Assembly: GCA_049965975.1 (NCBI GenBank)
Contig: JBMFVN010000026.1
Location: 1-10,529, forward strand
Source: JAGDXZ01 sp049965975
GTDB taxonomy: Archaea > Micrarchaeota > Micrarchaeia > Micrarchaeales > CABMGC01
Length of the DNA: 10,529 nt
Direction of reading: 5' to 3'
The notes beneath the pieces are model-generated. The model was not told the DNA's origin and ran no database searches. It saw nothing but the letters and a program-made list of their open reading frames with translations. This document shows, in pieces, positions 1 through 6,533 of this stretch (position 1 is its first letter; each line of letters starts with the position of its first letter). The position numbers were made by a program, and so were the translations under genes.

Positions 1-34
1 CTACGAGTCTCAAGTCGTTATTCAAATCAGCCAT
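1..34 (-). CDS. 5' end of a gene, possibly ribosomal protein L30e
   Basis: An ATG at 34-32 opens a frame reading MADLNNDLRLV before the window ends. It is preceded by TGATC, which could pair with the archaeal 16S 3' end, and by a good TATA element about 45 nt upstream, so a real start is likely. The first residues resemble the short N-terminus of archaeal L30e proteins, which continue with a VDTGK-like segment, but eleven residues cannot establish a family. In many archaea L30e begins an operon with nusA, S12, S7 and EF-1A, which would suit a gene with its own promoter. It lies downstream of, and on the same strand as, the signal peptidase gene. The start is moderately supported; the identity is a guess. 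Confidence 0.4.
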   Translation of the reverse strand, partial: MADLNNDLRLV

Positions 35-73
35 TTGATCAGTGTTTATGTGTTCTAGTTTATCAGCAAAAAC

Positions 74-82
74 ATATATAAA
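74..82 (-). promoter_or_regulatory. TATA-box promoter inside a 7-bp inverted repeat
   Basis: Read on the minus strand, TTTATATAT occupies 82-74, and the expected transcription start is near 52, giving a leader of about 18 nt to the ATG at 34. Perfect 7-bp arms ATCAGCA (62-68) and TGCTGAT (83-89) flank the TATA element. Their centres are 21 bp apart, about two helical turns, a geometry that suits a dimeric repressor blocking TBP. That role is inference; the repeat and the TATA sequence are directly visible. Confidence 0.55.
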
Positions 83-143
83 TGCTGATTAAAAGTAAGT
101 TCTACATATAATTTTGCCAAGATACGTTTATAAGAGTTTTTGT

Positions 144-1214
144 TTAGCTGCTGTGCAGAATAACCTGGTTGCAGCCTGCCGTGTCGATGCCGCCTTTGAA
201 GGCTAGCGTAATATAGCCAAGCCATGGTATTTTTGCTATCACTGTGCCAACAACCTGCTTTTGGCTTGCCGGGTAATTGCCGAATTCCAAGTCGAGCGCC
301 GGGTTGTTGTCCCCTTTTGTAAGCATGTAATATTCGTTGCCAACGCGTATCGCAGCGAAAATCCTGTGCACTATGTTGCCTGTAAAAGTGTCATTTGGCA
401 ATGTTGAATAGACTATTATTGGATTAGAATAGTTCTCTGTTATTGTAGTATTTGCTATGGTTATGCTTTTCGTGTAAACCACAAGATATTGCTCATTGTT
501 CACTATGGCATTGCCTATGCCGTAAGAATACTTTATCAAATTTTCATCTTGCGTAGAATTGCTTACTTTGCACTTGTAGAATTCATTTTCTTGGTTGGTG
601 TATGAGTAGTATGAAAGGCACTTTGTGTTGTACAGGCCTATCGAGTAGTGCTCTCCTGGAGAAAGCAAGTATGTTATCTTAGATTCGTTGTTGCCAAGAT
701 AAGCATAAAACGCAAGGTATTCGTTGCTTATGTGATTCAGCATAGCTGAGTAAGCTTCTGGGCTTACGTTTACCACTGGCACGTGGTGATAAGCAAGGAA
801 TGACGACATGTTGCTTATGCGGTCGAGTATTACCAGGTCGCCTATTCTGAGCTTAGGCAGCATGCTGCAGCTTGGAACTACGTCTATTGGAGTTGTATTG
901 CCCAAAATTACAATGGCAGCAAGCCAGACAATCAGCACTATCGCTATTGCCTCTAGGGTCTCCTTTAGCGTCTTTTTCACGCCCTGTGTCTTTATGTCGC
1001 GCCTCGTCTCATCGACAAGCAAAATGACGAACTCTATTACAAATATCACGCTGAAGATTGCAGACCTAGTTGCTGCATAAGCCAGTATTGTCAAGGCAAG
1101 AAGCAGATAGAGAAGAAGCTCAATCTTTGTGACTTTTTTTTGCTTCTTGATTTTGATTTTCTGCATCTTCTTGGCTAGCTTGCCAGATTTTGTTTTTGTT
1201 TTAGTAGTTCTCAT
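144..1214 (-). CDS. Archaeal signal peptidase I (S26B) with large extracytoplasmic insertion
   Basis: This is a predicted membrane serine protease that would cleave signal peptides from proteins exported through Sec. The family motifs are present: PSCSMLP with nucleophile Ser117 followed by GDLVIL, then VHRI with His283 (archaea and ER enzymes use His rather than Lys), and KGDNNP with Asp302. The first 30 residues are very rich in Lys, then come probable helices at about 31-48, 51-68 and 88-105. This topology puts the catalytic part outside the membrane. Simple archaeal enzymes have fewer N-terminal helices and are far shorter than 356 residues. The extra length here is the N-terminal helical part and an insertion at about 132-275 between the Ser and His boxes, with Cys199/Cys215 and many N-X-S/T sequons. 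The ATG at 1214-1212 overlaps the end of smc by 14 bp, suggesting coupled translation. Family assignment is firm; the role of the insertion is unknown. Confidence 0.88.
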   Translation of the reverse strand: MRTTKTKTKSGKLAKKMQKIKIKKQKKVTKIELLLYLLLALTILAYAATRSAIFSVIFVIEFVILLVDETRRDIKTQGVKKTLKETLEAIAIVLIVWLAAIVILGNTTPIDVVPSCSMLPKLRIGDLVILDRISNMSSFLAYHHVPVVNVSPEAYSAMLNHISNEYLAFYAYLGNNESKITYLLSPGEHYSIGLYNTKCLSYYSYTNQENEFYKCKVSNSTQDENLIKYSYGIGNAIVNNEQYLVVYTKSITIANTTITENYSNPIIVYSTLPNDTFTGNIVHRIFAAIRVGNEYYMLTKGDNNPALDLEFGNYPASQKQVVGTVIAKIPWLGYITLAFKGGIDTAGCNQVILHSS

Positions 1215-4200
1215 TGTCAGCGCCCACTGTCGCCTGCTGCTGCCCGCTAAGTGTGTTTACCTCAACGCCTACTGCCTTTGACTCGCCATTTGTCTTTACC
1301 ACGCCGATTGCTGTATCAGAGTTTATAATCAGAGAGTCGTTGTGGCTCACAACAATGAACTGCGCCTCGCTCGAAAGCTGCTTTATTAGCTGCGATAGCT
1401 TTTTAGAGTTCTCCTTGTCGAGCATAGAGTCTATCTCATCGAATATGTAAAAGCTTGCAGGCTTGTACATGTGTATTGCAAAAAGAAGCATGAGCGATAC
1501 AAGCGCCTTCTGGCCTCCTGAAAGCGCGGCAAGCTTCCCTGCTGCGTTAGCGCCTGTTATTTTTATCTCTAGGCCTCCGGCAAACGGGTCTGTCTTGTTC
1601 TCGAGCTCGAGCTCGGCAGATCCAGGCAGCACATAGCTGTACATTTTTGAAAAGTTCTTGTTAACCTGCTCGAAGGTGGCCATAAAAGTTGCAAGCTTTT
1701 TCTTGTCCACTTCGTCTATAAGATTTAGAACAGCTCTTCTCTCGTTTTCGAGAGTGTCTAGCTTGGCCTGCGCCTCGTCTACCTCTTTCTTTTTCTGCTC
1801 ATATATTTCAGGCGCCTTCATGTTTACAGTTCCAAGCTCAGCTATTTTTACGTTTATCTTGTTGGCTTCGTTTTCCATTTCTTCTATTGTGAGGTTTTGA
1901 ACGGGTTCTATGCCTTTCTCATAGGCCTCAAGCTCCGCGCTGAGGTCGTTGAGCCTAGTCTCGAGCTGGCTCTTCTTTATCTGTGTGTCCTTTATTTCTG
2001 TGTCAAGCTCTTTTATCCTTGCGTTTATCTCGCCGCTCTGTTTTCCAAGCCTTATAGATTCCTCTTCTAGCTGGCTTATCTTCTCGTAAATGCCCTTTGT
2101 TTCGTCGTTGCTGTTCCTTATTTTGTCCTCTAGCTCTTTCTTCTCTTTTTCGAGCCTTGCCCTCATGCTATTCAAGGCTTCCATGCTTTTCTTGGCTTCT
2201 TGCTCGGCTTTCTCGAGTCTTTCTATGGCTTTGCTGTCCTCTTCAAGCTTGCTTTTAAGCATCTGATTCTCCTTGTTTAGCTCTGCAATTCTTATCTTCC
2301 TGTTTTCTATTTCCTTCTTCGCTTGTGCTATCTCAGCAAGGCCGCTTGAAGCGTGCTTTGTATCAGCAATAGCATATGCCTCGTTTAGCAGCTCCTTCTC
2401 TTTTGCAAGCTCGTCTTCGAGCTCTTTCTGTTTCTGCAGCTGCTTTTCAAGCTGCGCGTTTATCGAAGCCTCTGCGTTAAGCTCGAGCTTTAGAGCATTG
2501 CTTTGGTTGTCTAGCTCTTTTTGCACTTCGCCTGTGAGCTTCTCTAGCTTTTCAATGCTTTCGTTTAGCGTGCGCACCTGCGCAGAATTCAAAGCAAGCT
2601 CCTTTCTCAATTCGAAAAGCTTTTCGTTGCGCTCAGTCCTCTGCTTCATGAGCCTCTCTATTTCGTCGCTGGCTTCTTTTATTTGTCTCTCTATCACAGC
2701 AGTGGAAACTGCTTGTGGCCTCGTGCCTCCGCTTACTAGCCCGCTTGCTTCTACAAGGTCTCCAGACATCGTGACGTATCTGCACTTGCCTATGCCTGCT
2801 TTCTTTGCGTCTTGCAAAGTGTCTACTATGTACGTGTTTCCGAATACAAACCTGAATGCCTTTTCGAATTTCTTGTCATAGTTTATTGCACTAAGCAGCG
2901 GCTTTAGCCCTGTTGGATTTTCTGCCACTGGCCTTATCTCAGCCAAGGGTATGAATGTGGCCCTGCCTATTTTGTTGTCTTTCATGTACTGTATTGCCTT
3001 GTTTGCTATTTCTATAGACTCTACAACCAAATAGTTCAGCCTATTCCCTGCCGCGGCTTCGACTGCAAGCGCATACTCAGGATCGTATTCGCAAAGCTCT
3101 GACACTGTGCCATAGAAGCCGTCTGTGTTTTTGAATGCCCTTTCGACTCTATCGATTGCAGAATTGTCCCTGCTAGAGGAAAGCGCCCGCTGCTCCTTCC
3201 ATTCTATCACTTTTGAATCCAGCTCGCTAAGCCTCTTCTCAATGGCTTTGATTGCTTCCTCCTCATCGCCTATCTCTTTGTTCAGTGTCTCTGAATTTTT
3301 GCTGGCTTCTTGCTCCTTAGCTTTTTCAGCAGCAATTTCTGCTTTTGCCTCTTCAAGTTGCTTATTGAGCTTTTCAATAGATTCTTGTATGTGCTTTATT
3401 TGCAGCTCATGCTGTGCAAGATCTTGGCTAATGCCTGCTGTGCTTTCGCGCACAGCTTCGAGCGACTCCTCTATGCCGCTTACTTTTTCTGCCTTTTCCC
3501 TCAGCCTTGCTATTTCGGCTCCAGAATCTTCTGGAGCCTGGCTTTCAAGCTGCTCGAGCTCCAAGCTAAGCCTTTCCATGCTAGCCTCGTTGTCACTTAT
3601 GCTCTTGCTTATTTTGCTTATTTCGTCGCTTAACCTAGCTTTTTCCTTTTCGGCATTGTCTATTGTTTGCGCATATGCGTCTGATTTTGCATTTGCTTCT
3701 GCAAGCCCGTTGCTCAGCTCTTGAAGCCTAGAGTTTGCATCGCCGACAAGCTTGCTGCTTTCATTCATCTGCTTGGTAAGCTCCTGCCTTTGAGCATTTG
3801 CCTTTTCAAGCGCCTGAGCTATTGACTGGGCCTTTGCCTCCGCCTCGCTTTTCTCAGTGGACAGCTTTTCTATGTCTTTTTCGTAAGCTTCTTCAGCTGA
3901 CTTTGTCATTGAAATGCGAGCTATGAGCATGCTGTAGTTTAATTGCCTAAGCCTTGCTGTCATATAGGCATAAGCTTCTGCAGTCTGCTTTTCCTTTTCA
4001 AGCTCCTTAAGGAAGTTGAACCTTTCCTGGAATATGCCCTGTGCTTCGCTTATTTTCATGTTTACCTTGTCAAGCTCCCTTAGCGCTTCTTCCTTCTTTT
4101 CCTCAAACTCCTTTATGCCCGCTGCTGCATCTATGAGCTCGCGCCTTTCCTTGGCATTGAGCTCTATTACCTTACCTACTTCTCCTTGTGCTATTGTGTT

Positions 4201-4584
4201 TCGCTCATCAGTATAGAAGCCGTGGGCCTCTAGCAATTCGACAGCTTCTTGCCTTGTCATGCGCTTGCCGTTTACTCTATACATGCTTTTGCCGTCTGCG
4301 CTTAGTCCTCTTACAATCTCAAAGTTCTCTTCTCCTGAAAGCTCTAGCTTGACATATGCCTTGCTTGCAGTCTTCTTCTCGCCGCTTGTTATTAGGTCTT
4401 CAAGCTTGCTTGCCCTGAGCCTGTGCAACGAATTTTCTCCAAGGCAAAAAAGCAATGCGTCGCATATATTGCTCTTGCCCGAGCCATTCGGGCCAACAAT
4501 CGCCGTGAAACCCTTGCTGAAAAGAAGATTGGCATGCCTAAACGACTTGAAATGGTCAAGCGTCATGGCCTTTATGTAAAGCAT
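1201..4584 (-). CDS. smc: Chromosome segregation ATPase SMC
   Basis: SMC dimers form ATP-driven rings that extrude DNA loops and organise the chromosome in the cytoplasm. Counting from ATG 4584-4582 (1127 aa), the order is: Walker A GPNGSGKS at 31-38, Q-loop glutamine 133 in TIAQGEV, a long Glu/Lys-rich coiled coil to about 475, an SMC hinge at about 489-624 (begins GFYGTVSEL, contains RATFIPL, ends near SGGTRP), a second coil to about 960, signature LSGGQ at 1021-1025, and Walker B FYIFDEID with Asp1049 and Glu1050, then a D-loop and the SHND switch. The hinge rules out Rad50, which has a CxxC zinc hook. Starts upstream in frame are TTG 4602 and GTG 4593; ATG 4584 is chosen because the family begins with YIKxxxLxxFKSF. 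However, the TATA box predicts a transcript start near 4602, so a leaderless TTG start (1133 aa) is possible. No scpA or scpB follows; the next gene is the signal peptidase. Confidence 0.96.
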   Translation of the reverse strand: MLYIKAMTLDHFKSFRHANLLFSKGFTAIVGPNGSGKSNICDALLFCLGENSLHRLRASKLEDLITSGEKKTASKAYVKLELSGEENFEIVRGLSADGKSMYRVNGKRMTRQEAVELLEAHGFYTDERNTIAQGEVGKVIELNAKERRELIDAAAGIKEFEEKKEEALRELDKVNMKISEAQGIFQERFNFLKELEKEKQTAEAYAYMTARLRQLNYSMLIARISMTKSAEEAYEKDIEKLSTEKSEAEAKAQSIAQALEKANAQRQELTKQMNESSKLVGDANSRLQELSNGLAEANAKSDAYAQTIDNAEKEKARLSDEISKISKSISDNEASMERLSLELEQLESQAPEDSGAEIARLREKAEKVSGIEESLEAVRESTAGISQDLAQHELQIKHIQESIEKLNKQLEEAKAEIAAEKAKEQEASKNSETLNKEIGDEEEAIKAIEKRLSELDSKVIEWKEQRALSSSRDNSAIDRVERAFKNTDGFYGTVSELCEYDPEYALAVEAAAGNRLNYLVVESIEIANKAIQYMKDNKIGRATFIPLAEIRPVAENPTGLKPLLSAINYDKKFEKAFRFVFGNTYIVDTLQDAKKAGIGKCRYVTMSGDLVEASGLVSGGTRPQAVSTAVIERQIKEASDEIERLMKQRTERNEKLFELRKELALNSAQVRTLNESIEKLEKLTGEVQKELDNQSNALKLELNAEASINAQLEKQLQKQKELEDELAKEKELLNEAYAIADTKHASSGLAEIAQAKKEIENRKIRIAELNKENQMLKSKLEEDSKAIERLEKAEQEAKKSMEALNSMRARLEKEKKELEDKIRNSNDETKGIYEKISQLEEESIRLGKQSGEINARIKELDTEIKDTQIKKSQLETRLNDLSAELEAYEKGIEPVQNLTIEEMENEANKINVKIAELGTVNMKAPEIYEQKKKEVDEAQAKLDTLENERRAVLNLIDEVDKKKLATFMATFEQVNKNFSKMYSYVLPGSAELELENKTDPFAGGLEIKITGANAAGKLAALSGGQKALVSLMLLFAIHMYKPASFYIFDEIDSMLDKENSKKLSQLIKQLSSEAQFIVVSHNDSLIINSDTAIGVVKTNGESKAVGVEVNTLSGQQQATVGADNENY

Positions 4585-4623
4585 TTCTACCACGGTCGCC
4601 AATCTATTTTTATGCTAATTCTA

Positions 4624-4631
4624 CTTATAAA
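4624..4631 (-). promoter_or_regulatory. Promoter of smc-signal peptidase operon (TATA box)
   Basis: TTTATAAG on the minus strand (4631-4624) lies in the short gap after the protease gene. The expected transcription start, about 25 nt downstream, is near 4602. This gives an 18-nt leader to ATG 4584 or a leaderless message starting at TTG 4602. It suggests that smc and the following signal peptidase gene are transcribed independently of the protease gene, although read-through is possible because no clear terminator is seen. Confidence 0.5.
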
Positions 4632-4646
4632 TCTATGTTCACTATT

Positions 4647-5720
4647 CTAAAACTGTTGTTTCCGTTTGTTTTGCTTTGACTTCTGTGCTATGTGCAACGC
4701 TATGAATGCTTCAAGATGCTGTGTTGTTACAACGCCGACAAGCTTATTGTTGCTTACCACGGCTGCTAAGCCGGCTTCCTTGTTTTCCAATGTAGACATC
4801 GCATCAACTATGTTCATGTTCTTTGGTATACTTGGCAAAGGAATGGCAAGATCCGCAGCTGTGCTTGCCGTGCTAAGCCTTCTCCTATCGAGTATATTTA
4901 CAAAGGCATAAGAGCCGTTCGTCCGCGTTATCAGCATGTGCTTCTTCTTTTTCTTTATAGTGCTGTAAATCTGCTGTATGCTTGCTTTTGGATTTATTGT
5001 TGCAAAGTCATTGCTTATTGCTGCTGCCACTGTGATTCCCCTTGCGTTTTTCTTCAGTATTGCGTTTTGCTGCTCAGCCTGCGCCCCGCCATAAAGTATG
5101 AATACAGTGAACAGGGTAATTATGAACAGCGTTTCCTTGTAGTAGAAGGAGCCACTTATAACCAGCACGTATGCAAGCGTGCCTATCACAATAGCATACA
5201 TTATCCCTTTGCTGAGCTTTACAGTAAGCATGGTAGACTTGTACCAGTCGTACTTTCGTTCAAGGTAGCTTCTGAATACTCTTCCACCGTCTGTAGGGAA
5301 CGCAGGAAGAAGATTAAGCACACCAAGAAGTATGTTTATCTCGAACATAAACTGGAAGACCTGGGTTGGAAGCCCAGGCGGCATAAAAGGCACAAATATG
5401 CCGAAAAATGCGCCGAGTAATATGCTCATTATAGGCCCTGCTATTGCTATGTTGAACTCTATCTTCGGGTTTATGTTTATGCTATCAAGTACCGAAAGCC
5501 CGCCTATAGGCAGTATCAGAATTATCTTGCTTACCTTTACCTTGTTTCTTATAGAGGTTATAGAGTGAGCAAGCTCATGAAGCAGCACTGATGCCAGTAG
5601 AAGAAGCATGAGAAAGAAAAGATACACGCTGACAAATAGGAACAGGAGAAGGAACAAAACCGAAAGCCAGTGAAGCTCTATGTCTATTCCAAAAATCCTG
5701 CCTATCTTTGGTGATTGCAT
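4647..5720 (-). CDS. Site-2 protease family zinc metalloprotease (M50) with CBS domains
   Basis: This is a predicted intramembrane metalloprotease, cutting transmembrane segments of membrane-bound regulators or signal-peptide remnants. Counting from ATG 5720-5718 (357 aa), it shows HELAH at 48-52 (two His ligands and catalytic Glu49) in a hydrophobic helix. It also shows NLLPAFPTDGGR starting at 136, with Asp144 as third zinc ligand, and about six membrane helices within residues 16-215. A soluble C-terminal half (about 226-345) reads as two CBS repeats, the second clearer (NIVDAMSTLENKEAG, LVGVVTTQHL), ending in a basic tail. CBS pairs commonly bind adenine nucleotides and gate activity. An upstream in-frame ATG at 5735 adds five residues. 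The shorter start is preferred because the AT-rich TATA element at 5740-5753 would place transcription near 5718-5724. The natural substrate cannot be told from the sequence. Confidence 0.9.
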   Translation of the reverse strand: MQSPKIGRIFGIDIELHWLSVLFLLLFLFVSVYLFFLMLLLLASVLLHELAHSITSIRNKVKVSKIILILPIGGLSVLDSININPKIEFNIAIAGPIMSILLGAFFGIFVPFMPPGLPTQVFQFMFEINILLGVLNLLPAFPTDGGRVFRSYLERKYDWYKSTMLTVKLSKGIMYAIVIGTLAYVLVISGSFYYKETLFIITLFTVFILYGGAQAEQQNAILKKNARGITVAAAISNDFATINPKASIQQIYSTIKKKKKHMLITRTNGSYAFVNILDRRRLSTASTAADLAIPLPSIPKNMNIVDAMSTLENKEAGLAAVVSNNKLVGVVTTQHLEAFIALHIAQKSKQNKRKQQF

Positions 5721-5739
5721 ATATGTATTTTGCATATTG

Positions 5740-5753
5740 TAATAAAATAATAT
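5740..5753 (-). promoter_or_regulatory. Promoter of the M50 protease gene
   Basis: The minus strand reads ATATTATTTTATTA here, an AT-rich TATA-like element. A start about 25 nt downstream falls at 5718-5724, on or just before ATG 5720, so a leaderless transcript is likely. It faces the phosphoesterase promoter on the other strand across a tandem repeat. Confidence 0.4.
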
Positions 5754-5757
5754 CCGC

Positions 5758-5771
5758 TTGGCTATTGGCTA
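5758..5771. repeat. Tandem 7-bp repeat TTGGCTA x2 in a divergent promoter region
   Basis: Two perfect, directly adjacent copies of TTGGCTA lie between the TATA elements of the protease gene (minus) and the phosphoesterase gene (plus). The placement would allow one bound protein to affect both promoters. It may also be chance or replication slippage. Confidence 0.5.
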
Positions 5772-5780
5772 ATACTGCAC

Positions 5781-5788
5781 TATTTATT
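5781..5788 (+). promoter_or_regulatory. Promoter of the phosphoesterase gene
   Basis: TATTTATT is centred about 26 nt before ATG 5811, which would make that ATG the first codon of a leaderless message. A second weak candidate, CTAATACT at 5770-5777, would instead point to ATG 5802. Confidence 0.4.
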
Positions 5789-5810
5789 CTTTGTTTTGCA
5801 TATGCTTACT

Positions 5811-6533
5811 ATGCCTTTGATGTTTCTTGACGAAGTGCCCGCGCTTCTTATAGGCAGGGTTCTTGCGGCCGGCGACCTACATATAGGCATAGAGCAGAAG
5901 TTCGCCAGCAAGGGTGTGAGCTTTGCCAATTCGACCGCCAAGCTTGCAAAAAAGCTTGCTGCTGCTTACGCTTCAAGCAGCGCCAATACTCTAGTTCTTC
6001 TTGGTGATATAAAAGAGGCAATAGCGTGGCCGAGCAAGCCCGAATACCTTGAACTACAGAAATTCTTCTTTGCAATAAGAGGCATGAACACATGCATAGT
6101 TGCTGGCAACCACGATGGTCACCTTGGCGAGCTCGTAAGAAGAATGGGCTACAGCATAAAGGTTGAAAAAGAATTGATACTGGGCAATGTCGCATTCTTG
6201 CACGGCAATTCATTGCCAAGCGAAAGAGCAATGCTTTGCGACTACTTGGTAGAAGCCCATGGCCACATAGCAGTGCAACTTGGCTACACAATTAGAAAAG
6301 CCTTCTTAATAGCAGACATAGGCAACAAAGCAGGCTCTTTGTACAAAAAATTCAACAAAAGGGCAAAGCTGATCGTTGTCCCACCTCTCAATGACCTCAT
6401 ACTAGGAAACATCATAAACAGCTCGACAAAGAAGCACATTCCGGCATTTAGAGCAGGAATTTTCGATTTTGAAAAAGCAAAAATATACACAAACAAGCAA
6501 CTTGGCAAAGTAGAAGATTTCTTAGAAGGCTAG
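5811..6533 (+). CDS. SbcD/Mre11-related archaeal metallophosphoesterase
   Basis: This is a predicted cytoplasmic calcineurin-like phosphoesterase with a two-metal centre, in the archaeal family related to SbcD/Mre11 (TIGR00024 type). Its substrate is not established; some relatives occur beside DNA-repair helicases of the Lhr type. Counting from ATG 5811 (240 aa), the metal-site motifs appear in order: GDLHIG (Asp22, His24), LLGDIKE (Asp66), AGNHDG (Asn100, His101), FLHGN (His131) and AHGHIAV (His150, His152). The last motif is usually GHxHPAV; both histidines are kept, but the Gly and Pro are replaced. The length is normal for the family. In-frame starts at TTG 5796, ATG 5802 and ATG 5820 are alternatives; 5811 is chosen from the TATA spacing. 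Its TAG stop shares the bases CTAG with the stop of the opposing reductase gene. No helicase lies nearby. Confidence 0.87.
   Translation: MPLMFLDEVPALLIGRVLAAGDLHIGIEQKFASKGVSFANSTAKLAKKLAAAYASSSANTLVLLGDIKEAIAWPSKPEYLELQKFFFAIRGMNTCIVAGNHDGHLGELVRRMGYSIKVEKELILGNVAFLHGNSLPSERAMLCDYLVEAHGHIAVQLGYTIRKAFLIADIGNKAGSLYKKFNKRAKLIVVPPLNDLILGNIINSSTKKHIPAFRAGIFDFEKAKIYTNKQLGKVEDFLEG

Noticed and set aside
62..89. Reading the 7-bp dyad as a terminator of the signal peptidase gene
   Set aside because: The 14-nt loop is long, no T-run follows on the minus strand, and the loop is a good TATA box, so an operator or promoter reading is better.
1600..1617. CGAGCT repeat run in smc
   Set aside because: It encodes an alternating Leu-Glu stretch near the C-terminal head and needs no explanation beyond coding.
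2273..3724. Long plus-strand open frames opposite smc (for example 2273-2881 and 3125-3724)
   Set aside because: They translate to Ser/Phe/Leu-rich low-complexity protein, the expected antisense of a Glu/Lys/Leu-rich coiled coil, and have no domain or promoter of their own.
1201..4584. Rad50-type repair ATPase instead of SMC
   Set aside because: The middle of the protein is a globular SMC hinge and not a CxxC zinc hook. The nearby SbcD/Mre11-related gene belongs to a separate single-gene archaeal family and is in a different, divergent unit.
4938..5420. Plus-strand 160-codon frame opposite the M50 protease
   Set aside because: It lies wholly inside a gene with clear HExxH and NxxPxxPxDGG motifs, and its translation shows no recognisable family.
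5848..6291. Minus-strand 147-codon frame opposite the phosphoesterase
   Set aside because: The composition is Cys/Leu/Arg-rich and typical of a shadow frame; the plus strand has all the phosphoesterase motifs.
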